From positions 1 to 64,000 of the forward strand of contig DXHL01000021.1 of NCBI GenBank assembly GCA_019113395.1: DNA of 64,000 nt, written 5' to 3'. The DNA is from Candidatus Rikenella faecigallinarum (GTDB lineage: Bacteria; Bacteroidota; Bacteroidia; Bacteroidales; Rikenellaceae). Under the pieces are notes generated by a model. That model had not been told where the DNA came from and searched no databases. It saw nothing but the letters and a program-made list of their open reading frames with translations. Positions within the stretch are counted from its first letter, which is position 1. Every line of letters begins with the position of its first letter. Of this stretch, positions 9,687 through 19,596 are shown piece by piece. Position numbers and translations under genes: made by a program.

Positions 9687-9947
9687 TTACTTAGCTCTTT
9701 CAATGATTTCTACTAATCTCCACCGTTTGTTTTTGCTGAGGGGTCGGGTTTCCATAATGCGTACGGTATCCCCTTCGCCGCAGGTATTTTCTTCGTCGTG
9801 GGCGACGAATTTGGTGGTTTTATTAACGAATTTGCCGTAGATAGGGTGTTTCACTTTACGTTTGACAGCAACGACAATCGATTTATCCATTTTGTTGCTG
9901 ACGACCACCCCGATTCTCTCTTTTCTAAGGTTTCTTACTACTTCCAT
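9687..9947 (-). CDS. rpsQ: 30S ribosomal protein S17
   Basis: The 86-residue protein starts [20 protein letters not shown] and contains the S17 signature [20 protein letters not shown]. It is an OB-fold primary 16S binder. It is packed between rpmC and rplN with gaps of only a few bases. Confidence 0.98.
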   Translation of the reverse strand: MEVVRNLRKERIGVVVSNKMDKSIVVAVKRKVKHPIYGKFVNKTTKFVAHDEENTCGEGDTVRIMETRPLSKNKRWRLVEIIERAK

Positions 9948-9952
9948 GGCCT

Positions 9953-10153
9953 CTACTTGTTAGTGGTGGATTGTTTTTCGCGCAGGATGGTCAGCAAACG
10001 AGCGATGTCACGGCGCATATTTTTAATGGTAGTCGAGTTTTCAGCCGGGGAAACCGCATGGTTGAGCTTAGCCTTGAGGAGGTTAGCTTTCTCAGTCTCC
10101 ACACGTTCGATGATTTCGCCAGCCGTCAGTTCACGTATTTCAGATGTTTTCAT
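9953..10153 (-). CDS. rpmC: 50S ribosomal protein L29
   Basis: The 66-residue helical protein starts [20 protein letters not shown] and ends [19 protein letters not shown], matching L29. It sits near the peptide exit tunnel and forms part of the docking site for trigger factor and SRP. Order rplP-rpmC-rpsQ is standard. Confidence 0.97.
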   Translation of the reverse strand: MKTSEIRELTAGEIIERVETEKANLLKAKLNHAVSPAENSTTIKNMRRDIARLLTILREKQSTTNK

Positions 10154-10162
10154 GGCTTCGTG

Positions 10163-10591
10163 TTAGATTGAGTTTTCGGTATAGTCCCGACGGATAATGA
10201 ATTTGGTGGTAATGGGGAGTTTTTGTGCTCCGAGTCGGAGGGCTTCCTGAGCGACTTCGAGGGGCACCCCTTCGGCTTCGAAGAGGATACGTCCGGGAGT
10301 CACGGGAGCCACGAATCCTTCGGGCGAACCTTTCCCTTTACCCATACGCACTTCGGCGGGTTTTTTGGTGATAGGTTTATCGGGGAAGATGCGAATCCAC
10401 ACCTGACCTTCACGTTTCATTTGACGCACGATAGCCTGACGAGCAGCTTCAATCTGTCGTCCGGTAATCCAGGCCGATTCCAGGGCTTTGATACCGAACG
10501 AACCGAAAGACAGTTCAGCTCCTCTCTGTGCCAGACCTTTCATGCGGCCTTTCTGCATTCTGCGAAATTTCGTCTTTTTTGGTTGTAACAT
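10163..10591 (-). CDS. rplP: 50S ribosomal protein L16
   Basis: This 142-residue protein starts [21 protein letters not shown]16 markers include [20 protein letters not shown] and [20 protein letters not shown], the latter holding the Arg that is hydroxylated in some bacteria. L16 helps position the A-site tRNA. The gene follows rpsC by 32 nt. Confidence 0.98.
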   Translation of the reverse strand: MLQPKKTKFRRMQKGRMKGLAQRGAELSFGSFGIKALESAWITGRQIEAARQAIVRQMKREGQVWIRIFPDKPITKKPAEVRMGKGKGSPEGFVAPVTPGRILFEAEGVPLEVAQEALRLGAQKLPITTKFIIRRDYTENSI

Positions 10592-10623
10592 GGTTAGTTC
10601 CTTTTATTACGTCTGACAACAGA

Positions 10624-11406
10624 TTACTGATTGTTGTTTCGTCCGCGTCCACCGCGACGGTCATCACGGCGTTCGCCACGACCGCGTCCACCGCGACGGT
10701 CGTCGCTCCCGCGGCGTTCACCGCGTCCGGCGGTACCTGCAGCCGAGGCGCTCATGCCTACGATGGGCGAAAGGTCGCGTTTGGCATAGACTTCGCCGTT
10801 GCAAATCCAGACTTTCACACCCAGCAGACCCACTTTGGTGAGGGCTTCAGCGAGGTTGTAGTCGATGTCTGCGCGGAAGGTATGCAGCGGAATACGTCCT
10901 TCTTTGTAGGATTCCGAGCGAGCCATTTCGGCGCCGCCCACACGGCCCGAGATTTGGATTTTAATCCCTTCGGCGCCCATACGCATGGTCGATGCGATGG
11001 TGGTTTTGATAGCGCGGCGGTAGGAGATACGGCCTTCAACCTGACGTGCGATGTTGTTCGATACAATCACGGCGTCGAGTTCCGGGCGTTTCACTTCGAA
11101 GATGTTGATTTGCACATCTTTGCCGGTGAGTTTGCGGAGCTCTTCTTTCAGTTTGTCGACTTCGGCGCCGCCCTTACCGATGATGATACCGGGACGTGAG
11201 GTGCTGATGGTCACGGTCACCAGTTTGAGGGTACGTTCGATGACGATTTTGGAGATGCTGGCTTTGGCCAGACGAGCTCCGAGGTATTTACGGATTTTAG
11301 CGTCTTCGACGAGTTTGGCAGGGAAATCCTTACCGCCGTACCAAGCGGAGTCCCAGCCACGGATGATGCCAAGTCGGTTGGCAATCGGATTAACTTTCTG
11401 TCCCAT
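10624..11406 (-). CDS. rpsC: 30S ribosomal protein S3 with Arg/Gly-rich C-terminal tail
   Basis: The 260-residue protein starts [20 protein letters not shown] and has the KH domain ([20 protein letters not shown]) and the C-terminal S3 domain ([20 protein letters not shown]). S3 lies at the mRNA entry and carries helicase activity with S4 and S5. The core ends near residue 225; the last 35 or so residues are an extension of RGG-like repeats ([20 protein letters not shown]) ending in Asn/Gln. The gene overlaps nothing and begins 1 nt after the rplV stop. Confidence 0.97.
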   Translation of the reverse strand: MGQKVNPIANRLGIIRGWDSAWYGGKDFPAKLVEDAKIRKYLGARLAKASISKIVIERTLKLVTVTISTSRPGIIIGKGGAEVDKLKEELRKLTGKDVQINIFEVKRPELDAVIVSNNIARQVEGRISYRRAIKTTIASTMRMGAEGIKIQISGRVGGAEMARSESYKEGRIPLHTFRADIDYNLAEALTKVGLLGVKVWICNGEVYAKRDLSPIVGMSASAAGTAGRGERRGSDDRRGGRGRGERRDDRRGGRGRNNNQ

Positions 11407-11407
11407 C

Positions 11408-11923
11408 TTAGTTTTCAGCGTTTTCAGGTTTCACATCGGCTGCTTTTTTAGCAGTCGTTTTTTTGGCCGGAGCAGCCTTGGGGGCAGCCTCAGCAGCCGG
11501 AGCTGCAGTTTTCGCAGCCGTTTCAGCGGGAGCCATGCGGTCCACGATGATGGTCACATGGTTCGAGCGTTTGCGGATGCGGTGCGCGCGTCCCTGGGGG
11601 GCAGCCTGAATACGTTTCAACTGGCGTCCGCCATCGACAGCGATGGTTTTAACGCAGAGGGGGGTATCTTCGAGCGAGAGGCCCTGGTTTTTAGCTTCCC
11701 AGTTGGCGATAGCCGAACGGAGGAGTTTTTCGAGGCGTACCGAAGCCTCTTTTTTGCTATATCGGAGCATGCCGAGGGCTTTGTTGATTTCCACGCCTCG
11801 AATCATGTCAGCGACCAGTCTCATTTTTCTGGGAGATGTCGGGCAATCGCGGAGCGACGCGATAGCGGTCACTCGCTTTTCTGCCTTGAGCTTTTCAGCT
11901 CTCAATCTTTTTCGTGCACCCAT
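11408..11923 (-). CDS. rplV: 50S ribosomal protein L22 with Ala/Lys-rich tail
   Basis: Residues 1-130 form the L22 fold: it starts [20 protein letters not shown] and includes [20 protein letters not shown], whereas the globin-like end is [19 protein letters not shown]. Its long hairpin lines the nascent peptide tunnel. After this the protein continues for about 40 residues of Ala/Lys/Pro sequence ([20 protein letters not shown]), making it 171 residues long against about 110-135 in most bacteria. Codon use in the tail is not obviously different. Confidence 0.97.
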   Translation of the reverse strand: MGARKRLRAEKLKAEKRVTAIASLRDCPTSPRKMRLVADMIRGVEINKALGMLRYSKKEASVRLEKLLRSAIANWEAKNQGLSLEDTPLCVKTIAVDGGRQLKRIQAAPQGRAHRIRKRSNHVTIIVDRMAPAETAAKTAAPAAEAAPKAAPAKKTTAKKAADVKPENAEN

Positions 11924-11950
11924 TAGTTATAATGAATTACTTTTTTAACA

Positions 11951-12220
11951 CTATTTTTTCTTGTTACCTCCGTGACCGCGGAAGCTGCGGGTCGGTGCGA
12001 ATTCACCGAGTTTGTGTCCGACCATGTTTTCGGTGACATAGACGGGGATAAATTTATTCCCGTTATGCACAGCGAGCGTGTGTCCGACAAAATCGGGAGA
12101 AATCATGCTGGCACGCGACCAGGTCTTGATAACCGATTTCTTGCCGCTTTCGTTCATGGCAAGAATTTTACCTTCGAGTTTCGGCTCGATATAGGGTCCT
12201 TTTTTAAGTGAACGGCTCAT
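11951..12220 (-). CDS. rpsS: 30S ribosomal protein S19
   Basis: This 89-residue protein starts [20 protein letters not shown] and contains the S19 signature [20 protein letters not shown]. It sits in the 30S head next to S13. It lies between rplB and rplV at normal length. Confidence 0.98.
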   Translation of the reverse strand: MSRSLKKGPYIEPKLEGKILAMNESGKKSVIKTWSRASMISPDFVGHTLAVHNGNKFIPVYVTENMVGHKLGEFAPTRSFRGHGGNKKK

Positions 12221-12236
12221 TTACGCTGATTTTAGA

Positions 12237-13061
12237 CTATTTATTCCTACGAGAAACGATGAATTTAGAGGTCGTTTTCTTGGGGTTACGGGTTTTGTAC
12301 CCTTTAGCCAGCACACCCGTACGCGAGCGCGGGTGACCCCCGGAGGCGCGACCTTCACCACCACCCATGGGGTGGTCCACAGGGTTCATTACGACCCCGC
12401 GGTTACGCGGACGGCGACCGAGCCAACGTTTACGACCGGCTTTACCGCTCTGTTCGAGGTTGTGGTCGGGGTTCGAAACGGTCCCGATGGTAGCCCGACA
12501 GGTGGTAAGCACCATACGTGTTTCGCCGGAAGGAAGTTTAATAATGGCGTACTTGCCTTCGCGGGCAAGCAGCTGAGCGTAAGTCCCGGCAGAGCGAGCC
12601 ATGGCGGCTCCGCGACCGGGCGTGAGTTCGATGCAGTGCACAACGGTACCAAGAGGAATTTCCGAAAGGAATAGTGTGTTGCCCACTTCGGGTGCGACCC
12701 CTGCTCCGCTGACGATGGTTTGTCCCACCTGGAGGCCTACGGGAGCGACGATATAACGTTTTTCGCCGTCGGCGTACACCACCAGAGCGATACGTGCGCT
12801 GCGGTTGGGGTCGTATTCGATGGTTTTGACCGTAGCGGTCATGCCATCTTTATTGCGCATGAAGTCGATGATGCGGTACTGACGTTTATGTCCACCACCG
12901 ATGTAGCGCATGGTCATCTTACCGGTATTGTTACGTCCGCCGGTAGATTTGAGAGGAGTTACGAGAGATTTTTCCGGGGTCGAGGTAGTAATATCGTCAA
13001 ACGTGCCGATAATTTTGTGTCTCTGACCCGGGGTCATCGGTTTGAATTTTCTAACTGCCAT
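12237..13061 (-). CDS. rplB: 50S ribosomal protein L2
   Basis: The 274-residue protein starts [20 protein letters not shown]. It has the L2 signature [20 protein letters not shown] close to the peptidyl transferase centre, and [17 protein letters not shown] at the end. It is required for subunit joining and peptide bond formation. It begins 5 nt after rplW. Confidence 0.98.
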   Translation of the reverse strand: MAVRKFKPMTPGQRHKIIGTFDDITTSTPEKSLVTPLKSTGGRNNTGKMTMRYIGGGHKRQYRIIDFMRNKDGMTATVKTIEYDPNRSARIALVVYADGEKRYIVAPVGLQVGQTIVSGAGVAPEVGNTLFLSEIPLGTVVHCIELTPGRGAAMARSAGTYAQLLAREGKYAIIKLPSGETRMVLTTCRATIGTVSNPDHNLEQSGKAGRKRWLGRRPRNRGVVMNPVDHPMGGGEGRASGGHPRSRTGVLAKGYKTRNPKKTTSKFIVSRRNK

Positions 13062-13066
13062 CGTTT

Positions 13067-13357
13067 TTAGATATTACTGTAAAAATCAATCTTGTCATCG
13101 CCCCCGAGGGTAACGATTGCTTTTTTGAAGCGGTTTTGGCGGCCTTCGAGCAAACCGGCTTTGGTGTAGCGGCTCTTGTACTTGCCGTCGTAGTTGCAGG
13201 TATTGACTTCGGCAACGACAACGCCGTACATAGCTTCCACCGCAGCTTTGATTTGGAGTTTATTGGCGCGCGGATCTACAATAAAACCGTAGCGGTTCAG
13301 TTTTTCGCCCTGAGCCGTCATTTTTTCGGTTAGAATCGGCTTAATTAAGATTTCCAT
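13067..13357 (-). CDS. rplW: 50S ribosomal protein L23
   Basis: This 96-residue protein starts [20 protein letters not shown], the typical L23 beginning with the LTEK motif. L23 forms the main docking site at the tunnel exit for trigger factor and SRP. It sits between rplD and rplB. Confidence 0.97.
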   Translation of the reverse strand: MEILIKPILTEKMTAQGEKLNRYGFIVDPRANKLQIKAAVEAMYGVVVAEVNTCNYDGKYKSRYTKAGLLEGRQNRFKKAIVTLGGDDKIDFYSNI

Positions 13358-13378
13358 GATTTGAGTGAGTCGTAATCG

Positions 13379-14020
13379 TTACTGGATTCCACAAACTTGC
13401 TGCATGGCAGCGAGTGCGCCTTCACCGCCCACGAGCAGGTGAGCTGCGTTCATCACGTCATAGGTATTGAGGTTTTGGGCCTGGATAACTTTGACGTTGG
13501 GCAGGTTGCGCGAAGCGAGGATAACGCCTTCGTTGTTCATGTCGCCACAGAGCACCACGAGGGTTTTCTTGTCGGCGATACCGAGGTTTTTGGCAGCCGC
13601 AATGAACTCTTTGGTTTTGGGTTGCATTTCGAGGGTATCGACAACGGTGATAGCCGCGTTTTGAGCCTTGTAGGTCAGGGCGCTGCGACGGGCGAGTTGT
13701 TTAAGTTTTTTGTTGAGTTTGAAGCTGTAGTCGCGGGGTACGGGACCGAACACGCGACCGCCACCCACGAACAACGGCGAGAGGATAGAGCCCGAGCGGG
13801 CGCCACCGGTACCTTTTTGTTTTTTGAGTTTGCGGGTCGAGCCGGCTACTTCGTTGCGTTGTTTGGATTTGTGGGTACCTTGGCGTTGGTTTGCCAGGTA
13901 TTGTTTCACATCGAGGTAGATGGCGTGGTCGTTGGGCTGTTCGAGCGCGAAAACGGCGTCGTTCAGGGTCACTTTCTTACCGGTTTCTTTGCCGGCGATA
14001 TTGAGTACGTTCAATTCCAT
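13379..14020 (-). CDS. rplD: 50S ribosomal protein L4
   Basis: The ATG at 14020 gives 213 residues starting [20 protein letters not shown]. The frame is open further upstream to 14344, but that part lies inside rplC in another frame and has no L4 similarity, so this start is preferred. Markers are [20 protein letters not shown] and [17 protein letters not shown]4 lines the exit tunnel and in E. coli represses the S10 operon. Confidence 0.97.
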   Translation of the reverse strand: MELNVLNIAGKETGKKVTLNDAVFALEQPNDHAIYLDVKQYLANQRQGTHKSKQRNEVAGSTRKLKKQKGTGGARSGSILSPLFVGGGRVFGPVPRDYSFKLNKKLKQLARRSALTYKAQNAAITVVDTLEMQPKTKEFIAAAKNLGIADKKTLVVLCGDMNNEGVILASRNLPNVKVIQAQNLNTYDVMNAAHLLVGGEGALAAMQQVCGIQ

Positions 14021-14037
14021 AGCATTAATCCCCCTTC

Positions 14038-14655
14038 TTAGCCTTCGATTAAGAGATAAGAACCTTTGGCCCCCGGGATAGAACCTTTGACGAGCAGGAG
14101 GTTGTTTTCGGGGATCACTTTGAGCACTTTGAGGTTGAGCACTTTGACCTGCTCGCCCCCGGTACGTCCGGGCATACGTTTGCCTTTGAACACGCGCGAG
14201 GGATAAGACGAAGCGCCGAGCGAACCGACGTGGCGTTGGCGGTTGTGCTGGCCGTGGGTTTGTCCGCCGACACCGCCGAAGCCGTGGCGTTTGACAACCC
14301 CCTGGAAGCCTTTCCCTTTGGAGATGCCGGTCACGTCGACCCATTCGCCTTCTTCGATGACATCGACACCGATAACATCGCCCAGGTTAGGCATGTTTTC
14401 GAACGATTTGAATTCGGCGATTTTGCGTTTGGGGGTAGTATTCGCTTTGGCGAAGTGCCCCATCATGGGTTTGCTGGTGTGTTTTTCCTTTTTGTCGTCA
14501 TAGGCAAGTTGCACGGCGGCATATCCGTCTTTTTCGACGGTTTTGACCTGCGTAACCACACACGGACCAGCTTCGATAACAGTGCATGGGATATTTTTCC
14601 CCTCGGCACTGAACACGGATGTCATTCCGATTTTTTTTCCAATTAGTCCTGACAT
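14038..14655 (-). CDS. rplC: 50S ribosomal protein L3
   Basis: The 205-residue protein begins [20 protein letters not shown] and has the signature [20 protein letters not shown], which reaches toward the peptidyl transferase centre and includes the Gln that can be methylated. It is likely the first gene of its transcript, because the 384-nt gap to rpsJ holds a terminator and a promoter. Confidence 0.98.
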   Translation of the reverse strand: MSGLIGKKIGMTSVFSAEGKNIPCTVIEAGPCVVTQVKTVEKDGYAAVQLAYDDKKEKHTSKPMMGHFAKANTTPKRKIAEFKSFENMPNLGDVIGVDVIEEGEWVDVTGISKGKGFQGVVKRHGFGGVGGQTHGQHNRQRHVGSLGASSYPSRVFKGKRMPGRTGGEQVKVLNLKVLKVIPENNLLLVKGSIPGAKGSYLLIEG

Positions 14656-14763
14656 TTTGTGAATAAAAGGTTTGTAAAATGGTTAAGTCCTTTTCAACTC
14701 GTGTCATCGACAAGTTCTCTAACATTCAGTCAGTTACCTGCATAACAAGAGCAAAGGCGACTG

Positions 14764-14794
14764 CAAAGTTAGTGCTTTTCCCTTGATAATCAAA
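14764..14794 (-). promoter_or_regulatory. Bacteroidetes-type promoter for rplC
   Basis: On the minus strand, -7 box TAACTTTG lies at 14771-14764 and -33 box TTTG at 14794-14791, separated by 19 bp. Both boxes match the consensus perfectly and are almost a copy of the rpsH promoter at 7876-7906. The leader to the rplC ATG would be about 100 nt. Confidence 0.8.
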
Positions 14795-14958
14795 TTTTTT
14801 CGAACAATTTTTCGCACAGCGGTCTGATTACCAGTCTGCAGGAGTAGCAGAGAAAGGGGACCGTAGCCAACGGAAGAGAAAGTGCTGCCCAAAAAAAAAA
14901 CACCCCCAAGCCCTCTTCATCGCCCGTCGGCACTCCTTTCCGGGCCTCACAATAAATA

Positions 14959-14996
14959 CAAAAAAGCGTGTCTCCTGCCACGGCAGAAGACACGCT
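14959..14996 (-). terminator. intrinsic terminator after rpsJ
   Basis: Arms 14988-14996 and 14965-14973 pair over 9 bp, with an inner GC-rich 4-bp stem after one mismatch. On the minus strand the hairpin is followed by six T residues. It lies 44 nt past the rpsJ stop codon. Apart from this and the rplC promoter, the interval 14656-15039 shows no gene. Confidence 0.8.
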
Positions 14997-15039
14997 CACG
15001 GGTTGCATCAATCAATATGCCTCCCTGATATCCGAAGAA

Positions 15040-15345
15040 TCAGACTTTGATTTCCACTTCCACCCCGCTCGGGAGTTCGAGTTTCATCAGGGCATCAATC
15101 GTTTTGGAGGTCGAGCTGTAGATATCCAGAATCCGTTTGAAGGTAGAGAGCTGGAACTGTTCGCGCGACTTTTTGTTGACAAAGGTCGAACGGTTGATGG
15201 TGAAGATTTTTTTGTTGGTGGGGAGCGGAATCGGCCCGCTGACCACAGCCCCCGTCGATTTGACGGTTTTGACGATTTTTTCGGCAGACTTGTCTACCAG
15301 ATTATGGTCGTACGATTTGAGTTTTATTCTGATTTTCTGGCTCAT
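15040..15345 (-). CDS. rpsJ: 30S ribosomal protein S10
   Basis: The 101-residue protein starts [20 protein letters not shown], the S10 signature. S10 sits in the 30S head and also takes part in transcription antitermination with NusB. Its ATG overlaps the fusA stop codon by one base (TAATG), so it is coupled to fusA rather than leading the S10 operon, and a terminator follows it. Confidence 0.98.
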   Translation of the reverse strand: MSQKIRIKLKSYDHNLVDKSAEKIVKTVKSTGAVVSGPIPLPTNKKIFTINRSTFVNKKSREQFQLSTFKRILDIYSSTSKTIDALMKLELPSGVEVEIKV

Positions 15346-17462
15346 TATTCGTCTTCGTTTTTGAATTTACCACTGGCTTTTTCGATAATCTCTTTGGAGA
15401 CGTTACCCGGCACGGCTTCGAAGTGCGAGAATTCCATGGACGAGGTAGCGCGACCCGAGGAGATGGTACGCAGCACGGTCACGTACCCGAACATTTCGGC
15501 GAGCGGCACTTTAGCCTTCACCACGCGGGCATTCCCTTTGGTTTCCATCCCGGAGATTTGACCGCGGCGTTTGTTCAGGTCACCGATGATATCCCCCATG
15601 TTTTCTTCGGGAGTTACCACTTCGACCGACATAATCGGTTCCATAATCACCGGATTGGCCTTGATGGCCGCATGGCGGAAACCGTTACGGGCACAGATTT
15701 CGAACGAGAGGGCATCCGAGTCGACCGGGTGGAACGAACCATCCTTGAGGGTGACCTTCATCGAGTCGATGGGGTAGCCGGCCAGGGCACCGTTGGCCAT
15801 AGCCGTCGTAAACCCTTTCTGTACGGCAGGGATAAATTCTTTCGGGATGTTACCACCCTTCACCACATCGACGAATTCAAGACCGCTGACCTCTTTCGAG
15901 GAAGCCGGACCGATTTCGAAGATGATGTCGGCGAATTTACCACGACCCCCGGTCTGTTTCTTGAAGACTTCGCGGTGTTCGTAGGTGCCGGTGAGAGCCT
16001 CTTTGTAGTTCACCTGCGGAGCGCCCTGGTTGATTTCGACACCGAATTCACGTTTGAGACGGTCCACGATGATTTCGAGGTGGAGTTCACCCATCCCCGA
16101 GATAACGGTTTGACCGGAATCTTCGTCGGTTTTCACCGTAAAGGTCGGGTCTTCTTCGGCCAGTTTGCTGAGCCCTACCCCGAGTTTGTCGAGGTCTTTC
16201 TGGGTTTTGGGTTCGATAGCCAGACCAATCACCGGTTCGGGGAAGGTCATGGATTCGAGGACGATTTGGTTGTTTTCGTCGCAGAGGGTATCGCCCGTGC
16301 GCACATCCTTGAACCCTACGGCAGCCGCGATGTCACCGGCAGCGACAAAGTCGATGGGGTTCTGTTTGTTGGCGTGCATTTGGTAGATACGGCTGATACG
16401 TTCCTTCTTGCCGGAGCGGCTGTTGAAGGTGTATGAGCCGGCGTCCAGTTTACCCGAGTAGACACGGATAAAGCCCAGACGACCTACGAACGGGTCGGTA
16501 GCAATCTTGAAGGCAAGTGCACAGAAGGGGTCGTTTTCGCTCGGGTGACGCTTGGTTTCTTCGCCGGTGCGGGGGTCGATACCTACGATGGCTTCGACAT
16601 CCAGGGGCGAGGGGAGGTAAGCGATAATCGAGTCGAGGAGCAGCTGCACCCCTTTGTTTTTGAACGACGAACCGCAGAGCATCGGAACGACCGACATGTT
16701 GATGGTTGCTTTGCGCAGGGCCACGATAATTTCGTCGGGCGTAATGGCATCGGGGTCTTCGAAGAATTTTTCCATCAGGGCATCGTCCGAAGCGGCCACC
16801 TCTTCGATGAGTTTGGCACGCGCCGCAGCGGCTTCAGCCTTGAGGTTTTCGGGGATTTCTTCGATATGGTAGTTGTCGCGCACGGTTTTGTCATCGAAGT
16901 AGATGTATGCGCGGTTGTATACCAGGTCAATCACCCCCTGGAATTTATCTTCCGAGCCAATCGGGAGCACTACGGGCACGGCATTGGCGCCGAGGCGTTC
17001 ATGCACCTGGGCGCAGACACCGGCGAAGTCAGCCCCCGTACGGTCCATTTTATTGACATACCCGATACGCGGCACGTTGTACTTGTCAGCCTGACGCCAA
17101 ACGGTTTCGGACTGGGGTTCTACGCCGCCGACGGCACAGAAGGTAGCCACGGCACCGTCCAGCACACGCAGCGAGCGTTCCACTTCGACGGTAAAGTCGA
17201 CGTGGCCCGGGGTGTCGATGATGTTGATTTGGTAGGTGTTGTCTTTATAGTTCCAGAAAGCGGTGGTAGCGGCCGAGGTGATGGTAATCCCGCGTTCCTG
17301 CTCCTGAACCATCCAGTCCATGGTAGCTCCGCCTTCGTGAACTTCTCCGATTTTGTGTGTTTTCCCGGTGTAGAACAGGATACGTTCCGAAGTGGTAGTC
17401 TTGCCCGCGTCGATGTGGGCCATGATACCGATATTTCTGGTGTATTTAAGGTCTCTTGCCAT
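15345..17462 (-). CDS. fusA: elongation factor G (canonical copy)
   Basis: The 705-residue GTPase starts [20 protein letters not shown] and drives ribosome translocation and, with RRF, recycling. All G motifs are standard: AHIDAGKTT (G1), the switch I RGITI at about residues 58-62, DTPGHVDF with the catalytic His at 87 (G3), and NKMD (G4). Domains II to V follow in normal order. It lies between rpsG and rpsJ in the str cluster. A second, divergent EF-G is encoded at 55284-57440. Confidence 0.98.
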   Translation of the reverse strand: MARDLKYTRNIGIMAHIDAGKTTTSERILFYTGKTHKIGEVHEGGATMDWMVQEQERGITITSAATTAFWNYKDNTYQINIIDTPGHVDFTVEVERSLRVLDGAVATFCAVGGVEPQSETVWRQADKYNVPRIGYVNKMDRTGADFAGVCAQVHERLGANAVPVVLPIGSEDKFQGVIDLVYNRAYIYFDDKTVRDNYHIEEIPENLKAEAAAARAKLIEEVAASDDALMEKFFEDPDAITPDEIIVALRKATINMSVVPMLCGSSFKNKGVQLLLDSIIAYLPSPLDVEAIVGIDPRTGEETKRHPSENDPFCALAFKIATDPFVGRLGFIRVYSGKLDAGSYTFNSRSGKKERISRIYQMHANKQNPIDFVAAGDIAAAVGFKDVRTGDTLCDENNQIVLESMTFPEPVIGLAIEPKTQKDLDKLGVGLSKLAEEDPTFTVKTDEDSGQTVISGMGELHLEIIVDRLKREFGVEINQGAPQVNYKEALTGTYEHREVFKKQTGGRGKFADIIFEIGPASSKEVSGLEFVDVVKGGNIPKEFIPAVQKGFTTAMANGALAGYPIDSMKVTLKDGSFHPVDSDALSFEICARNGFRHAAIKANPVIMEPIMSVEVVTPEENMGDIIGDLNKRRGQISGMETKGNARVVKAKVPLAEMFGYVTVLRTISSGRATSSMEFSHFEAVPGNVSKEIIEKASGKFKNEDE

Positions 17463-17489
17463 AAATGTGTGTTTCCTGTGAGTTACCGG

Positions 17490-17966
17490 TTAGAATCTGA
17501 AGTGGGCAAATGCTTTGTTGGCTTCGGCCATACGGTGCATTTCTTCCTTGCGTTTGAAGGCACCACCCTCTTCGTTGTATGCCGCGATGATTTCGGCGGC
17601 GAGTTTTTCTGCCATTGAACGGCCGGCGCGTTTTCTCGAGAATTGGAGCAGATAACGGATGCTGAGCGAGATTTTACGTTCCGGACGCACTTCCATCGGT
17701 ACTTGGAAGGTAGCACCACCCACACGGCGTGATTTCACTTCGACTTGCGGGGTGATGTTTTCGAGTGCTTTTTTCCAGATTTCCAAAGGAGCCTTTTCCG
17801 TGTCCTTCATCTTCTCGCCTACGATATCTATTGCGTCATAGAAGATAGCGTATGCAATACTCTTCTTACCGTCTAACATCAGGTTGTTGACGAACCGGGT
17901 TACCAGTACGTCTCCATACTTGGGGTCAGGAAGTAGAATTCGCTTTTTAGGCTTCGCTTTTCTCAT
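17490..17966 (-). CDS. rpsG: 30S ribosomal protein S7
   Basis: This 158-residue protein starts [20 protein letters not shown] and contains S7 markers [20 protein letters not shown] and [21 protein letters not shown]7 nucleates assembly of the 30S head and lies by the E site. It is 27 nt upstream of fusA. Confidence 0.98.
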   Translation of the reverse strand: MRKAKPKKRILLPDPKYGDVLVTRFVNNLMLDGKKSIAYAIFYDAIDIVGEKMKDTEKAPLEIWKKALENITPQVEVKSRRVGGATFQVPMEVRPERKISLSIRYLLQFSRKRAGRSMAEKLAAEIIAAYNEEGGAFKRKEEMHRMAEANKAFAHFRF

Positions 17967-18076
17967 TTTGGTGTTTTGTTTCGCCGCCTCCGCATCGTAA
18001 AGGTAGATTTGGGCGGGCGGCTGTGGATGAGTGTTTGGTTAATTTTGTTTTACGTTTCCGTTACGCGGCTCGGCGA

Positions 18077-18463
18077 CTATTTCTTGGCGCCGGCTTTGGG
18101 GCGTTTGGTGCCGTATTTGGAGCGGCGTTGGTTACGACCGTCCACGCCGGCAGCGTCGAGCGTACCGCGCACGAGGTGGTAACGTACCCCGGGGAGGTCT
18201 TTCACACGACCGCCACGAACCAATACGATAGAGTGTTCCTGCAGGTTATGGCCTTCGCCCGGGATGTAGGCATTGACCTCCTTGCCGTTGGTCAGGCGCA
18301 CACGGGCTACTTTACGCATAGCCGAGTTCGGTTTCTTGGGGGTGGTGGTGTACACGCGCACACAAACACCACGACGTTGCGGGCAGGCTTCCAGAGCGGG
18401 CGCCTTGCTCTTGTACGCCACGTCGGTCCTTCCTTTACGTACTAATTGTTGGATAGTTGGCAT
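18077..18463 (-). CDS. rpsL: 30S ribosomal protein S12
   Basis: The 128-residue protein starts [20 protein letters not shown]. The decoding-site loops [20 protein letters not shown] and [20 protein letters not shown] are present, with Lys at the site (KKPNS) whose change gives streptomycin resistance in other bacteria. It is the first gene of the str cluster here, with its own promoter upstream. Confidence 0.98.
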   Translation of the reverse strand: MPTIQQLVRKGRTDVAYKSKAPALEACPQRRGVCVRVYTTTPKKPNSAMRKVARVRLTNGKEVNAYIPGEGHNLQEHSIVLVRGGRVKDLPGVRYHLVRGTLDAAGVDGRNQRRSKYGTKRPKAGAKK

Positions 18464-18505
18464 TTTGTTTTTTCTCTTTTGTTTTAGTTACACAAAATCG
18501 GACTG

Positions 18506-18536
18506 CAAAGATAGGCATTATTTTTTGGTTTTCAAT
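18506..18536 (-). promoter_or_regulatory. promoter for rpsL-rpsG-fusA-rpsJ
   Basis: A perfect -7 box TATCTTTG lies on the minus strand at 18513-18506, 43 nt upstream of the rpsL ATG. A weaker -33 candidate (ATTG) lies at 18536-18533, 19 bp away. Its position at the head of the str cluster supports the call. Confidence 0.7.
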
Positions 18537-18670
18537 ACCTTTTCGCACACTGAGCCGATTTTCTTCCGCCGTACGGGCGTCGAGGACGGCTCACAGGAGA
18601 GAAAACAGTATTAAAATATAAACATAATATAGTATTCAGGCTTTCTATCCGCCTCTTTCCAAAAAAGCAT

Positions 18671-18678
18671 TATCTTTG
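18671..18678 (+). promoter_or_regulatory. -7 promoter box upstream of broken lipoprotein gene
   Basis: TATCTTTG fits the -7 consensus exactly and lies 97 nt upstream of the ATG at 18775. I see no good -33 TTTG at 19 bp. The interval 18514-18774 otherwise holds no gene. Confidence 0.5.
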
Positions 18679-18774
18679 GCACTCGGAGAAAGGAGGCCCG
18701 CTTGCGATATGCGGGATGCAAAACCCTCGTCTCCACACTGACTACAGACAAACCAACCTTAAACCTTTACCACT

Positions 18775-19164
18775 ATGAAACTGAAAAAACTGATGAACAA
18801 ATAGCTGCTGATTGCCGTGGCTGGAATGCTGTCACTGGCCTTCACCGGTTGCGAAGAATCCACTGACCAAAAGACGTTCATCTACACCATTGGGATGGAG
18901 GACTATCAATACACCGGGTCGTCGTTACTCGGGCCTATTTCGTATCTCTCTTCGCTGAATCTGTCCGAAGGTTTTACCGTCACGGCGGACAATCTGACGG
19001 AAGCCAATGCCGAAGCCATCACGCGTTTCAACACCGAGATGGCCAAAATTGAGAAAGCACAACTCGACGCTTACGGCGGTACCTACTATATCAGCTACGA
19101 CCTCTACTCGGTCAGTGATGCCAAGGCTATTGCCACGAAGGAGTTTAGCTCGTCGCAGCAGTAG
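18775..19164 (+). pseudogene. small lipoprotein gene interrupted by TAG in its signal peptide
   Basis: From the ATG at 18775 the frame reads MKLKKLMNK, then TAG (18802-18804), then LLIAVAGMLSLAFTGCEES and onward to a stop at 19164. The two parts together form a textbook lipoprotein signal (Lys-rich start, hydrophobic core, FTGC lipobox), so the TAG looks like a recent nonsense mutation or a sequencing error. The mature part is about 105 residues and matches no family I recognise. A GTG at 18817 could restart translation but would give a signal without its charged start. A promoter box upstream and a strong terminator downstream suggest a complete single-gene unit. Confidence 0.65.
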
Positions 19165-19189
19165 GATTGACAATACCAGTCTTATAACT

Positions 19190-19224
19190 ATCCCGAATCG
19201 GTGCAGGCCGGTTCGGGATTTTTG
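19190..19224 (+). terminator. intrinsic terminator after the lipoprotein gene
   Basis: A 12-bp stem (19190-19201 with 19208-19219, one G-T pair) with a 6-nt loop is followed by TTTTTG and more T residues. It lies 25 nt past the stop codon. Confidence 0.85.
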
Positions 19225-19230
19225 TTTTTG

Positions 19231-19500
19231 CTTGCAAGGTGCGGTTGTGCAAGCAACCGTCGACCGTAACTTCGCCCCACGAAGGGTGCCGCTGGAGGCG
19301 GCTTCGGCCTGACACGGTTGCTGCGCAACCGTATTTTTTATAATGAACTCTCTTCTGTTGGGATGGCCGACAGCACCTCGGGTCGCAGCCTGCGAAGAGC
19401 ACGGAAAGATAGGCGGAAGACTATCTTTGCGGGCCTTCGCGGGGCGAGGCTGCGGCCCGCACGGTTTCTGACGAAACCGAATTTTTAAGCAAAGACATGT
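19231..19500 (+). repeat. structured intergenic sequence with two related hairpin units
   Basis: No gene is visible in 19220-19651. Two stretches resemble each other: each has a GC-rich GGC/GGCC-containing part, then a hairpin of the form CACGGTT-loop-AACCG, then a run of five or six T residues (hairpins near 19314-19333 and 19460-19480). Similar but diverged units occur on the opposite strand at 54840-55130. They could be a dispersed intergenic repeat or small terminated transcripts. A TATCTTTG box at 19422-19429 could start a short transcript through the second unit. Confidence 0.45.
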
Positions 19501-19596
19501 CGGCTGGGAGTTTACTTTGCGGTCCTCAGGTGGCGCCTTCCCAGACGGCAAAAATCATCCTGCCCACGACCGTCTCTCCTCGGCATAACGTCAGCA

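Noticed and set aside
14021..14344. Upstream extension of rplD
   Set aside because: It overlaps rplC in another frame and the Arg-rich translation is unlike L4; the ATG at 14020 gives a normal L4.
18802..18804. TAG recoded as an amino acid
   Set aside because: TAG ends other intact genes in the window (for example the PgpH-like gene at 32642-32644), so a mutation or error is simpler.
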